Made by a program: the position numbers and the translations under genes
Shown: positions 9,054-18,128 of the stretch, in pieces
Layout: every line of letters starts with the position of its first letter
Position numbering within the stretch: position 1 is the first letter of the stretch
Notes under the pieces: generated by a model
The model's database searches: none
What the model was told of the DNA's origin: nothing
Seen by the model: only the letters and a program-made list of their open reading frames with translations
Assembly: GCA_947503305.1 (NCBI GenBank)
Contig: CANNDF010000005.1
Span: forward strand, 124,001-188,000
Direction: 5' to 3'
Length of the DNA stretch: 64,000 nt
Source: an uncultured Dokdonia sp.
GTDB taxonomy: Bacteria; Bacteroidota; Bacteroidia; Flavobacteriales; Flavobacteriaceae

Positions 9054-10350
9054 AAATATTAGTATTCTAAGTATTTTTTTATGCACATCTCTTGGTAATG
9101 CTCAAGAAATACTTTCAGTTACAAAAGCAATAGAAATTGCTGTGAGTAATAATTACGATCTACGTATATCAAAAAACAATGTAGAACGTGCACTTATAGA
9201 AACCGAATTATTAAACACAGGGTACTTACCTCGTATTACTGCCAGTGGAGGTATAAATTATTCAAATGAAAACCAATCCACAACATTCTCTAGTGGAGAA
9301 ACTACAACGCTAGACGGTGCAGAGACCGAATCTTATAATGCATCACTGATAGCCGAGTATACCATTTTTGATGGTTTAGAACGTAAGTTTATAAACTTAA
9401 AAAACGAAGAGACTCTTCTACTAAGAGAATTACAAGATCGTCAACAGATAGAAAACACAATCATTACTATCTATGAGACTTATTACAATGTAGCTTTTCA
9501 GCAACAAGTAGTTAATAACCTTCAAATAAATATAGAAAACTCTGAAGACAGATTGGTTCGAGCTCAAAAAAAACTTACCTATGGACAGGGTACTAAGCTT
9601 GATGCCTTAAATGCTGAGGTAGATCTCAATACAGATCGTATCAATCTTGCATCTACAAAGAGTGAACTCGCTTCACTTAAACGTACCCTTAACTTAGTCC
9701 TGGGAAGAGATATACAAACAGCATTTGAGATAGATACGACTGTAATTTTTACAGAAGATTATCAAGTAGCTTCTATACTTGAAAAGGCATCAAAAAATAA
9801 TATACAACATATTCTTGCACGTCAAAACATACTATTAAGTGAACTAGATATAAGAATTAATAAAGCATCTTTTTTACCTAAAATTACTGGAAGTGGTTCT
9901 TACAACTGGAACCAGAGTCAAAATCCGGCGACTTCATTTGCGCTTGACAATGAGGCTTCTGGAGTTAGTCTTGGTCTTAATATGTCATGGAATATTTTTG
10001 ATGGAGGGCGAAGTAAAACCCTAGTAAAAACAGCAAAAATAGATAAGAAAAATCGAGAAATAGAACTATACCAAGCACAAGAACAATTAAAAACAGATAT
10101 CTATAATGCTTTTGAAAACTATACAAACCAGCAATACACGCGTATAGCCGAAGAGAAAAATGTGGATACCAATCTTTTAAATTTTAATAGAACTAAACAA
10201 CAATACAGTTTAGGTCAAATTACAACTGTAGAATATAGACAAGCGCAGATTAATTTATTAAACGCACAAAACAATTATACAAGAGCTACATACGATCTTA
10301 AAATAGCCGAAATTAATTTACAACAATTGGCAGGGAATCTTATTGATTAG
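9040..10350 (+). CDS. TolC family outer membrane efflux protein
   Basis: A 436-residue outer-membrane factor with signal peptide MKNFKNISILSIFLCTSLGNAQ. Two homologous halves each contain long amphipathic helices (for example RLVRAQKKLTYGQGTKLDALNA and the matching KQQYSLGQITTVEYRQAQINLL) that form the periplasmic tunnel, with short strand pairs for the barrel. It completes the tripartite pump, carrying substrate across the outer membrane. Its start lies inside the pump gene. A rho-independent terminator follows 48 bases after the stop, marking the end of the operon. Confidence 0.93.
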   Translation: MKNFKNISILSIFLCTSLGNAQEILSVTKAIEIAVSNNYDLRISKNNVERALIETELLNTGYLPRITASGGINYSNENQSTTFSSGETTTLDGAETESYNASLIAEYTIFDGLERKFINLKNEETLLLRELQDRQQIENTIITIYETYYNVAFQQQVVNNLQINIENSEDRLVRAQKKLTYGQGTKLDALNAEVDLNTDRINLASTKSELASLKRTLNLVLGRDIQTAFEIDTTVIFTEDYQVASILEKASKNNIQHILARQNILLSELDIRINKASFLPKITGSGSYNWNQSQNPATSFALDNEASGVSLGLNMSWNIFDGGRSKTLVKTAKIDKKNREIELYQAQEQLKTDIYNAFENYTNQQYTRIAEEKNVDTNLLNFNRTKQQYSLGQITTVEYRQAQINLLNAQNNYTRATYDLKIAEINLQQLAGNLID

Positions 10351-10397
10351 GACATGGCAATTAGTGTGAATTGGTTGTTGCTTGACCCTGAGGCGTC

Positions 10398-10419
10398 CCC
10401 CAAAAAGCCTTGGGGTTTT
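10398..10419 (+). terminator. Rho-independent terminator of the efflux operon
   Basis: Stem CCCCAA/TTGGGG with a six-base loop, followed by TTTTA. It lies 48 bases after the tolC stop. Confidence 0.7.
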
Positions 10420-10475
10420 ATTATGCATGCATATCAAATGATAGTTACTTTCTTCTCAAAAAATGGCGAATACTA

Positions 10476-10483
10476 TATATTTG
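10476..10483 (+). promoter_or_regulatory. Possible -7 element for fabH
   Basis: TATATTTG matches the Bacteroidota -7 consensus TAnnTTTG, but no TTG was found at the proper distance upstream, so this is tentative. Transcription from it would begin just before the palindrome at 10494. Confidence 0.35.
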
Positions 10484-10493
10484 CAGGCTGTTT

Positions 10494-10511
10494 ACGCTTT
10501 CGCGAAAGCGT
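10494..10511. repeat. GCTTTCGCGAAAGC palindrome, 18-bp perfect copy
   Basis: The core is extended by AC and GT to an 18-bp perfect palindrome in the tolC-fabH spacer, 35 bases before the fabH start. Confidence 0.9.
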
Positions 10512-10546
10512 ATAACTTCATACTCAACATATAAAAACAGAACCTG

Positions 10547-11554
10547 ATGTATAACTCCAAAATTGCCGGTCTAGGCGCCTATGTTCCAGAAAACGTCGTA
10601 ACTAACGATCATTTATCAGAATTAATGGATACAAATGACGCATGGATTCAGGAACGCACGGGAATCAAAGAAAGACGTCACATAAAAAAAGGAGATGGCA
10701 ATTCTACAGCAAAAATGGGGGTAAAAGCTGCAAAAATTGCTATAGAACGAGCGGGACTTACAAATAAAGATATAGATATGATTGTCTTTGCCACCCTTAG
10801 TCCGGATTATTATTTTCCTGGATGTGGAGTGCAAGTTCAACATCTTATGGGAATGGAAACCATTCCTGCGCTCGATGTACGCAATCAATGTAGTGGTTTT
10901 GTATACGCACTAGCAACAGCAGATCAATTTATTAAATCCGGAATGTATACCAATATCCTTGTTATTGGGTCTGAAAACCATAGTGGAGGTTTAGATTTTA
11001 CAACCCGAGGGCGCTCTGTCTCTGTGATTTTTGGGGACGGTGCTGGAGCAGCCGTATTAACCCGAGAAGAAAACCTTAATAAAGGGGTACTATCTTCTCA
11101 TTTACATAGTCAAGGAGAGCATGCACTCGAGCTTTCCCTTAAAGGGCCTAGTACCGAACAGTGGGTACCCGAAATTATAGAAACAAACCCACAAGAAGAC
11201 ATCCCATATTACCCGTATATGAACGGGCAGTTTGTTTTTAAAAATGCAGTGGTTCGTTTTTCTGAAGTAATAATGGAAGGACTGGCAAAAAATAATCTCA
11301 CTCCTGCAGATATAGATATGCTTATTCCACATCAAGCAAATCTACGTATTTCTCAGTTTGTACAAAAGAAGTTTGGGTTAACTAACGATCAGGTTTACAA
11401 CAACATACAGAAATATGGGAATACGACAGCAGCTTCCATTCCAATTGCACTCACAGAAGCATGGGAGCATGGAAAAATAAAAGAAGGAGATACTGTTGTT
11501 CTTGCTGCATTTGGTAGTGGTTTTACATGGGCTTCTTCTATTATTAAATGGTAG
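10547..11554 (+). CDS. fabH: 3-oxoacyl-ACP synthase III (beta-ketoacyl-ACP synthase III)
   Basis: A 335-residue thiolase-fold condensing enzyme that joins acyl-CoA to malonyl-ACP to start fatty-acid synthesis. The catalytic triad is visible: Cys115 in NQCSGFVYA, His262 in PHQANLRI and Asn292 in YGNTTAASIP. The TGIKERR segment near residue 38 is also typical. The length is normal. The gene stands alone: the usual partners plsX and rpmF are not adjacent. It may therefore be a second KASIII, for branched or specialised acyl chains, rather than the primary housekeeping copy. That last point is inference from context. Confidence 0.85.
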   Translation: MYNSKIAGLGAYVPENVVTNDHLSELMDTNDAWIQERTGIKERRHIKKGDGNSTAKMGVKAAKIAIERAGLTNKDIDMIVFATLSPDYYFPGCGVQVQHLMGMETIPALDVRNQCSGFVYALATADQFIKSGMYTNILVIGSENHSGGLDFTTRGRSVSVIFGDGAGAAVLTREENLNKGVLSSHLHSQGEHALELSLKGPSTEQWVPEIIETNPQEDIPYYPYMNGQFVFKNAVVRFSEVIMEGLAKNNLTPADIDMLIPHQANLRISQFVQKKFGLTNDQVYNNIQKYGNTTAASIPIALTEAWEHGKIKEGDTVVLAAFGSGFTWASSIIKW

Positions 11555-11738
11555 ATATCTATTATATTAATTACTTCCTTTTTGATGCATATGTAGCATA
11601 ACCATATCCAAACTAGATAGCTAATATTATAACTTAAAATCATTCTTTTTATTTATAATGTTGCTGTAAACTAATAGACGATCCTTTTTCTAGTATCTTA
11701 GTGTATAGTATACCATTATAACACACTAAAAGTTATCT

Positions 11739-12785
11739 ATGACCGCTTCCGAAATGTTTAAAAAATATGCTGAGCAATGGCTTACTCAATCACCAATATC
11801 AGTAGTTCCTATAATAGGAAGCGGTGTAAATATGCAAGCTGCAACTATGCATGGAAGTGGCAAGGTTCTTAATTGGGATACCTTACTAAAATCTATTGTA
11901 GATTTTCCTAGTATATCGACACCCATTCCTGATAACCTCCCTGAATCCTTTCTTAGAAAATGGGAAACCATCTTACGTATTATAGCTGTAAATACCAGAG
12001 GATACATGCCCTATCGTACAGAACATGATCTTCAAAAAAAAGTACAGCAAATCTTAAATGAATATGAAGAAGAATGTAAAGAGTATGATCTATATAAACT
12101 TATCGTAGATAGTGGTTTTCAGGATATCATCTCTTTAAATTTTGATCGATGTATTGCGCTAGCTGGTGCTACAAAATCAGTTATATCACTCAATCAAGAA
12201 AAGAGTAAAGATGGTGTAACCCTATATAGACATAGCCACATTAAAACCCCTCATCATCACACTCGTGTATGGTACCCCCATGGGGACACCAAAAGGCTTG
12301 ATACTATAAAATTAGGGATTCGTAAATATGGAGTGTATATCAATTGGATCGAGAGCATGCGAGGTACTTATATGAGTCGATGGTATGAAGAAGATCAAAA
12401 ATATTGTAATAGCTACGGAGGGGATTGGATTCCACCTCATGAATGGGATCGCGTTGTGCGTACTTGGAATACTCCAGCTAGTTGGGTGAATATATTTAAA
12501 AGCGCACCCTTACTCTTTATAGGATGTAGTCTATTACCTGATGAATGGCCACTCTGGTATTTATTAAATCAACGAGCACGACAAACAGCTTTTCTAGATC
12601 AGGAAGGATCCCCAGATGATAGGCCAGAAACTATTATCTTAACGGCAGGTAGCAATAGGCCACCACATATACGCAATGAGCCTGAATATCTAATTAATAT
12701 TCATTTTGATAGTTATACAGAAATGTGGAAAGAGGTTATTGATTTTCTGGAAAAAGCTAAAAAAATAACACGAACTCATTCATAG
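11739..12785 (+). CDS. SIR2-like domain protein, orphan
   Basis: A 348-residue soluble protein with the core motifs of bacterial SIR2-like NAD-binding domains: IIGSGVN (residues 25-31, nucleotide-binding loop), SLNFDR (132-137, corresponding to the TxNxD motif), WYPHGD (178-183, with the putative catalytic His181) and LFIGCSLLPDEW (259-270, matching the GxSxxD element). In known bacterial defence systems such domains hydrolyse NAD+ after phage infection; others are deacylases. No partner gene is next to it: fabH lies 184 bases upstream and the downstream gene is convergent, two bases away. Function is therefore open. No transmembrane or second enzymatic domain is seen. Confidence 0.75.
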   Translation: MTASEMFKKYAEQWLTQSPISVVPIIGSGVNMQAATMHGSGKVLNWDTLLKSIVDFPSISTPIPDNLPESFLRKWETILRIIAVNTRGYMPYRTEHDLQKKVQQILNEYEEECKEYDLYKLIVDSGFQDIISLNFDRCIALAGATKSVISLNQEKSKDGVTLYRHSHIKTPHHHTRVWYPHGDTKRLDTIKLGIRKYGVYINWIESMRGTYMSRWYEEDQKYCNSYGGDWIPPHEWDRVVRTWNTPASWVNIFKSAPLLFIGCSLLPDEWPLWYLLNQRARQTAFLDQEGSPDDRPETIILTAGSNRPPHIRNEPEYLINIHFDSYTEMWKEVIDFLEKAKKITRTHS

Positions 12786-12787
12786 TC

Positions 12788-13636
12788 TTATTTTTTGCTT
12801 GCCCAATAAATGATTATTCCGCCTGTTAAAAACATTAATACACTATAGACAGCGGGAGCTATTGCATAAGCAGTATTATTAAGTAATACTATTGCAATAG
12901 TAATCGCCAGTGTTCCATTTTGAATTCCACTCTCTATCGCTATAGAAGTTGCTTGTGGTTTTGAAAGTCTAAAAAATTTTGCGATAAAATAACCAATGAA
13001 CATCGTAATCGTATTTAATGCAAATGCTGCTACCCCTGCTTGTTGAAAATAGTTTACAAAGTTATCTCTCTCTTTTATGACAAGACCTATAATAATCAAT
13101 GCGAGTACTACACCAGATCCTATCCGCACAGGCTTAGCCATTCTAGAAGCAAAATTAGGCTTATAATACCGCAAGACCATACCGATGCTTACAGGGATAA
13201 TAACGATAACTAGAATTTGAATAATCGTTTGTACAACGTCTAATTGTATGAGCTGTCCTTTTTGTAAAAAATACTCTAATGCAAAATTAACAAGAAAAGG
13301 TATCGTAAGAATTGTGATCAAACTACTTAGAGCTGTTAATGTTACTGAAAGTGCCAAGTCGGCTTTTGCTAAATGTGATATCAAATTAGAAGTTGGCCCT
13401 CCGGGGCAAGCTGCTAAAATCATAATACCTATCGCAATCTCTGGAGATACCCCTAATAGAGAAGCTATTCCAAAACCAATAAGTGGTAATAGTACGAGCT
13501 GATTAATAAGTCCAATACATACAGCCCTAGGATAAAAAATGACACGTTTAAAATCTTGAAGAACCAATGAAAGCCCCATGCCTAGCATTATAATAATAAG
13601 AGCACCAGCCAGAATAGCAGTAGATACAGAATCCAT
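12788..13636 (-). CDS. Bile acid:sodium symporter family transporter
   Basis: A 282-residue polytopic membrane protein with about nine hydrophobic segments, matching the BASS/SBF family. Signature segments are AACPGGPTSNLISHLAKAD and ESGIQNGTLAITIA, the crossover regions that form the sodium sites. In bacteria such proteins transport organic anions (keto acids, pantoate-like or steroid acids) with sodium; the substrate here is unknown. It is convergent with, and only two bases from, the SIR2-like gene. It lies downstream of the bacillithiol-transferase gene on the same strand, with an 82-base gap. Confidence 0.9.
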   Translation of the reverse strand: MDSVSTAILAGALIIIMLGMGLSLVLQDFKRVIFYPRAVCIGLINQLVLLPLIGFGIASLLGVSPEIAIGIMILAACPGGPTSNLISHLAKADLALSVTLTALSSLITILTIPFLVNFALEYFLQKGQLIQLDVVQTIIQILVIVIIPVSIGMVLRYYKPNFASRMAKPVRIGSGVVLALIIIGLVIKERDNFVNYFQQAGVAAFALNTITMFIGYFIAKFFRLSKPQATSIAIESGIQNGTLAITIAIVLLNNTAYAIAPAVYSVLMFLTGGIIIYWASKK

Positions 13637-13718
13637 ACTTTTAGATTTTTATAGTTACTTCAAGATACACAAATACCAGTAATACATATAGTTTACCAGT
13701 TATAAATACTATAGACCC

Positions 13719-14246
13719 TTACCACCCTTCTCGTTTTATCAAATTTGCGATATGCATATAATGATGCATGCCATGCCAGGCATATTGTCCAACATTCTTA
13801 CGTAAAGAAATCACAACATTTCCTTCTGGATGTATAAATGTACGATCGTACTGGGCATCATTCATACTACGTAAAAGGCGGACAAGTTTATAATGTACCG
13901 CTTCGAGATGTTTAAGAGACCATTCTACAGGCATTCCCTTTAAATCTGGAAGTAGGGTCCATTCTTTTTCTAGATATGGTTTGATCATAGGGTTGTCTTC
14001 TGTGAGTGCCCATTTAAAACGTATATAACTGTGGTGGTGACTATCTGCTATATGGTGTACTACTTGTCGTACGGTCCAGCCATCAGGGCGATATGGGGTA
14101 TCTAGTTTTTGATCATCCATATCACTCACCATGTCTCGTAATTGAGAAGGTAGCATCTCAAGAATAGTAATCCACTCTTTCAATTTATCATCAGTAATAA
14201 TAGCTGGGGCGTTATATTTGCCTATAGGGTATTTTAAATCTTCCAT
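13719..14246 (-). CDS. DinB/YfiT-family putative bacillithiol transferase
   Basis: A 175-residue four-helix-bundle protein of the DinB superfamily, YfiT branch. The metal-ligand histidines are visible in VVHHIADSHHH (about residues 65-75) and WHGMHHYMHI (about 157-166). The opening KYPIGKYNAPAIITDDKL is typical of YfiT. Members conjugate bacillithiol to electrophiles such as drugs and toxins. This fits a flavobacterium using bacillithiol as its low-molecular-weight thiol, although no biosynthetic gene is in the window. The terminator for the upstream cyclophilin-FKBP gene lies just before its start, so it should have its own promoter. Confidence 0.85.
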   Translation of the reverse strand: MEDLKYPIGKYNAPAIITDDKLKEWITILEMLPSQLRDMVSDMDDQKLDTPYRPDGWTVRQVVHHIADSHHHSYIRFKWALTEDNPMIKPYLEKEWTLLPDLKGMPVEWSLKHLEAVHYKLVRLLRSMNDAQYDRTFIHPEGNVVISLRKNVGQYAWHGMHHYMHIANLIKREGW

Positions 14247-14258
14247 ACCCTAAAAATA

Positions 14259-14290
14259 GAAAAAGTGCCTACCAAAATAGACACTTTTTT
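14259..14290 (-). terminator. Terminator of the cyclophilin-FKBP gene
   Basis: On the minus strand AAAAAGTG...CACTTTTT pairs, extended inward by CTA/TAG, and ends in a T run. It separates the isomerase gene from the bacillithiol-transferase gene. Confidence 0.75.
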
Positions 14291-14305
14291 ATGAGTAGTT
14301 ATTAA

Positions 14306-14321
14306 CGCTTTCGCAAAAGCG
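14306..14321. repeat. Decayed copy of the palindrome
   Basis: CGCTTTCGCAAAAGCG differs from the perfect 16-mer by one base. It lies 8 bases after the stop of the cyclophilin-FKBP gene. Confidence 0.7.
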
Positions 14322-14329
14322 GTTTTGTA

Positions 14330-15262
14330 TTACTTTACATCTACTAATTCTACATCAAAAATTAAAGTAGCGTTAGGAGGAATTACTCCTCCAGCACCAG
14401 CACTTCCGTAGGCTAGATCAGAAGGAATAACAAAACGTGCTTTATCTCCTACATTTAATAACTGAATTCCTTCATCCCATCCAGAAATTACCTGCCCAAT
14501 TCCTAAAGTAAAATCTATAGGTTGATTGCGTTTAAATGAACTATCAAAAACAGTCCCATCTGGAAGTTGGCCTTTATAATGTACAGAAACAGTTTTTCCT
14601 TTTTCAGCTTTTATGCCATCTCCTTTTTGAATCATTTGGTAACGAAGACCACTATCTGTTTTATCAAAACCGGTTGCCAATGCTTCAATTTGAGCTTCTT
14701 GTGCTGCCCTTTCTGCCGCTATACGTTTTTCTCTAGCACCTTCAAACGTTCTAAACGCTTCTATTGCATTCCATGCCTCTGCATCAGCTCCTTGACGGAT
14801 AATCTCAATACTTTCTATTTTGTCTCCTTGTGCAATAGTATCTACGACATCTTGTCCTTCTATTACAGATCCAAATACAGTATGTTTTCCATCTAACCAA
14901 TCTGTAGGTATATGTGTGATAAAGAACTGACTTCCATTAGTTCCAGGTCCTGCATTTGCCATACTTAATTTACCTGGAGCATCATGCTTAAGATCTGGAT
15001 GGATCTCATCATCAAATTTATATCCAGGACTTCCTGTTCCTGTCCCTTGTGGACACCCACCCTGAATCATAAAATCTGGAATCACACGGTGAAATGTAAG
15101 ACCATCATAATATGGAGTTCCTTGAGGTTTTGCTCCATTTTCCATATTCCCTTCTGCTAGTGCAACAAAGTTACCTACAGTTCCTGGTGTTTTCTCGTGC
15201 TCAAGTTGTACTAAAATTGCGCCTTTAGGCGTGTTGAATTTTGCGTATATACCGTCTTGCAT
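14330..15262 (-). CDS. Dual-domain peptidyl-prolyl isomerase (cyclophilin-FKBP fusion)
   Basis: A 310-residue cytoplasmic protein joining two unrelated prolyl isomerases. Residues 1-157 are a cyclophilin with [13 protein letters not shown] (57-69, including the catalytic Arg), GSQFFIT (110-116) and DGKHTVFG (124-131). A charged, alanine-rich linker (about 160-200) is probably helical. Residues 205-310 are an FKBP with [16 protein letters not shown] and [16 protein letters not shown]. Such cyclophilin-first fusions are known as dual-family immunophilins in some flavobacteria and other single-celled organisms. No signal peptide is present. It should speed folding of proline-containing proteins. 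A good -33/-7 promoter lies upstream. Confidence 0.92.
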   Translation of the reverse strand: MQDGIYAKFNTPKGAILVQLEHEKTPGTVGNFVALAEGNMENGAKPQGTPYYDGLTFHRVIPDFMIQGGCPQGTGTGSPGYKFDDEIHPDLKHDAPGKLSMANAGPGTNGSQFFITHIPTDWLDGKHTVFGSVIEGQDVVDTIAQGDKIESIEIIRQGADAEAWNAIEAFRTFEGAREKRIAAERAAQEAQIEALATGFDKTDSGLRYQMIQKGDGIKAEKGKTVSVHYKGQLPDGTVFDSSFKRNQPIDFTLGIGQVISGWDEGIQLLNVGDKARFVIPSDLAYGSAGAGGVIPPNATLIFDVELVDVK

Positions 15263-15285
15263 TATTGCTTTTTTTTAATGAGGTG

Positions 15286-15314
15286 CAAAGATACGTATTC
15301 ATAAGAAGGCACAA
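15286..15314 (-). promoter_or_regulatory. Promoter of the cyclophilin-FKBP gene
   Basis: On the minus strand TTG (15312-15314), an 18-base spacer and TATCTTTG (15286-15293) match the Bacteroidota promoter pattern. The start codon is 23 bases downstream. The element and its flanks (GTGCAAAGATAC on plus) recur before rpsU. Confidence 0.7.
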
Positions 15315-15367
15315 GGAGTCGATATCATTTTTTTAACGTAAAGACCGTATTATAGTATAATTACATC

Positions 15368-16756
15368 TTATTTTGAATGCTTGAGTTCTGCAAAATATTT
15401 TTTTGCTTCTCTCATTACTCTCGGAGCCATCCATAAAGTAGCAATCATAGTAGGAATTGCCATCAATGCAAAAAAACCATCAATCAGATTAATCATCATA
15501 TCTAAAGAAGTGGTAGCACCGATCAAAATACTAGCTATATAAAAGTAGTTATAGTACTTTTTATTTTTTGCTCCTGCGATAAAACTCAAGCATTTAGTTC
15601 CATAATAAGAGTATGAAAATAAAGATGAGATACTAAAAATTGCGATACAGACTAAGAGTATATATTTTCCTACGCCGGGCATTGCTTTTGCAAAAGCAGT
15701 TGCCGTCAGACTTACCCCATTTGCATCAGAACTCTCCCAAACACCTGTTACCAGAATTGCAAGTGCCGTAAGCGTGCAAACTACAAGGGTATCAATCGCT
15801 GGTCCTAACATAGCTACCAATCCTTCTCGTACTGGCTGTGCTGTCTTTGCTGCACCATGCGCCATAGGAGCTGTCCCAATACCAGCTTCATTTGAAAACG
15901 CACCACGTCGTATTCCTAATAAGATTAATCCCCCTAAAACACCCCCTAACATAGTATCTCCCTTATATAAATCTGCCGAAAAAGCATCTGTAAGGATAAG
16001 ACTTAAATATTTGGGTACTACTTCTATATGTACACCTAATATATATATCACTGCCACAAAATATAAAATGACCATCACAGGGACTAGCTTTGAAGCTGTT
16101 TTTCCTATACGATGAATCCCGCCTAAAATTACTGTTGCGGTAATTATTACTAGTACAAAACCTATAAACAAATCAGTAGTAAATCCTACTTCAATATTAT
16201 TAGGAAGTAAAAGAATATCATTAATTGCTTGTTTTAATTGATTGACATTAAAGACTGGCAATGCTCCTACTAGTCCAGCAATACTAAAAAATATAGCAAG
16301 TGGTTTCCATACCTTCCCCATTCCTTCTGTGATAAAATACATAGGCCCACCTTGTTCATCGCCATTACTATCATTACCACGATACATAATTGCTAATGTT
16401 CCTGTAAAGAATTTTGTAGCCATTCCAACTACCGCACTTACCCACATCCAAAAAACAGCTCCTGGTCCTCCTATTGCAATTGCGACTGCTACACCTGCAA
16501 TATTTCCCATACCTACTGTAGCAGATAACGCTGTTGTGAGAGCTTGAAAATGACTAATTTCTCCTGGGTCATCAGGACTATCATATTTTCCTCGTAGTAC
16601 TTGAATAGCATGTCCTAAGTATCGAAAAGGTAAAAAGCGAGAATACACTAACAAGAAAATCCCTCCTCCTATTAACAAGCATAATAGCGGAAGGCCCCAT
16701 ACAGCACTTGCAAATGATTCAACAATACTATTCATTTTTTGTCCTAGTGTATCCAT
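15368..16756 (-). CDS. Alanine/glycine:cation symporter (AGCS family)
   Basis: A 462-residue multi-spanning transporter. AGCS hallmarks are visible: LPFRYLGHAIQVLRGKYD near residue 45, ALTTALSATVGMGNIAGVAVAI near 70-90, GGPMYFITEGMG, and FSNEAGIGTAPMAHGAAKT near 285-303. These proteins import alanine or glycine with sodium or protons. AFAKAMPG near residue 360 is encoded by GCTTTTGCAAAAGC, which looks like a decayed form of the local palindrome. A second AGCS gene lies at 39311-40912. It is a single-gene unit by spacing. Confidence 0.92.
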   Translation of the reverse strand: MDTLGQKMNSIVESFASAVWGLPLLCLLIGGGIFLLVYSRFLPFRYLGHAIQVLRGKYDSPDDPGEISHFQALTTALSATVGMGNIAGVAVAIAIGGPGAVFWMWVSAVVGMATKFFTGTLAIMYRGNDSNGDEQGGPMYFITEGMGKVWKPLAIFFSIAGLVGALPVFNVNQLKQAINDILLLPNNIEVGFTTDLFIGFVLVIITATVILGGIHRIGKTASKLVPVMVILYFVAVIYILGVHIEVVPKYLSLILTDAFSADLYKGDTMLGGVLGGLILLGIRRGAFSNEAGIGTAPMAHGAAKTAQPVREGLVAMLGPAIDTLVVCTLTALAILVTGVWESSDANGVSLTATAFAKAMPGVGKYILLVCIAIFSISSLFSYSYYGTKCLSFIAGAKNKKYYNYFYIASILIGATTSLDMMINLIDGFFALMAIPTMIATLWMAPRVMREAKKYFAELKHSK

Positions 16757-16910
16757 AAGAATGTTCTTACATTATGCAATTACAATAATCGTAAATATAA
16801 TAACTATATTCACAGCCTTAACCAATACATAAATACCGATTAAAAGAAAACTATCTTCTTGTGATTTCTCTTATGCGTTAAGGCATTTTCTTATTCTCAT
16901 TTTTATAGGA

Positions 16911-18128
16911 ATGATTCCCTTATTTGGAAGTGCTCAAAAACAAGATACCGACCTATTATATATTCCTGAGTTAGTTTTTGGAACTTCGGCAGCTTCCAAT
17001 AAAATTTTCCCAGATAGGAAACTTCAAAAACAAGCGTTTTTTAGTCTCGCATGGGATCATAAAAATAACACTCAGGAATGGGTGCAATGGTTGAACAGTC
17101 CTCGGACTGGAATAAGTGTAGGTTATACAGATTTTGGGAATTCAGAAAGTCTGGGATCTGCTTTTTCATTAATGTCTTTTCTAGAATTTAAAGCCTTTAA
17201 AAAAAAGCGATTAAAAGCACATATAGGAGTTGGTGGTTCGTACTTTACTAAACGATTTGATCCTGAAACTAATTTTTTTAATAGAGCAGTAAGTACTGAT
17301 TTTACGTGGTCATTAAGAGCATTTTTACATTATACCTTTTTAGAAAAAAAGAAAGTAGATTATCGTGTAGGAGTTGGTGTTTTTCATCATTCTAATGGAC
17401 ATACTCGACTACCTAACAATGGATATAATTCTTTTTTGGTAAGTCTTTCGGCAGCGATAAAACATACAGAAAGCAACCCCATTGAAAAAGAAATTCATGA
17501 GAAATCCAAGTACAATTATGTTACTTTAAGGACAGGCATAGGACAAAATGTACTTAACGATGGGTTTCCTTTCAATAACAAAAAAGAGGTCTATGCTATA
17601 TCTTTTGAGTATGGTAAAGTGTATAATAAAATATTTAAAATAGGAGCGGGTGCTTATTATCGATTTTATGAGCACTACTATGATTATATTAATGATAATG
17701 AATCATTAGTTCAAGATGGAAGAGAATTTGAATCTTTAAAAGAAAACCCATGGTGGAACGGGTCTAGTTATGGGGTTTACATAAAAGGAGAATTATTGCT
17801 TAATCATATAGGCATTGAACTATTACTAGGAGGTAGTTTTCATAAACCTGCTTATAAAATAGACTGGCGGATTAATGAAGGGTGGGACTTTGCCCCTAGA
17901 GATATACCGGAAACTGGTTGGGTACTGGGAGAACTGGGATCAAAGTATAAATTTAAAAACGCGATTGCAACACGAGCAGGTTTTAAATATTATCTCAAAG
18001 GAACCAATAAATTTTGTGTAAATAATCTCTACGCGGGTGTCTTTATAAATGCAAATTTAGGACAAGCAGATTTCACAGAAATAGGAATAGGATATGTTTA
18101 TAGATGGAAGCCTAAGAAGAAAAGTTAA
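16911..18128 (+). CDS. Acyloxyacyl hydrolase / PagL-like lipid A deacylase; N-terminus doubtful
   Basis: A beta-barrel protein with [16 protein letters not shown] near residue 160, matching the catalytic His-Ser region of PagL-like outer-membrane lipid A 3-O-deacylases, and many aromatic strands. With the ATG at 16911 the product starts MIPLFGSAQ, which is only the last part of a signal peptide. The frame is open upstream to about 16833 and would encode [19 protein letters not shown], a complete signal, but has no ATG, GTG or TTG. An ATG at 16873 is out of frame by one base. So either a rare start (ATT at 16839) is used, or the gene has lost its start by a one-base deletion. The 3' end overlaps purC by 17 bases. 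Confidence 0.75.
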   Translation: MIPLFGSAQKQDTDLLYIPELVFGTSAASNKIFPDRKLQKQAFFSLAWDHKNNTQEWVQWLNSPRTGISVGYTDFGNSESLGSAFSLMSFLEFKAFKKKRLKAHIGVGGSYFTKRFDPETNFFNRAVSTDFTWSLRAFLHYTFLEKKKVDYRVGVGVFHHSNGHTRLPNNGYNSFLVSLSAAIKHTESNPIEKEIHEKSKYNYVTLRTGIGQNVLNDGFPFNNKKEVYAISFEYGKVYNKIFKIGAGAYYRFYEHYYDYINDNESLVQDGREFESLKENPWWNGSSYGVYIKGELLLNHIGIELLLGGSFHKPAYKIDWRINEGWDFAPRDIPETGWVLGELGSKYKFKNAIATRAGFKYYLKGTNKFCVNNLYAGVFINANLGQADFTEIGIGYVYRWKPKKKS

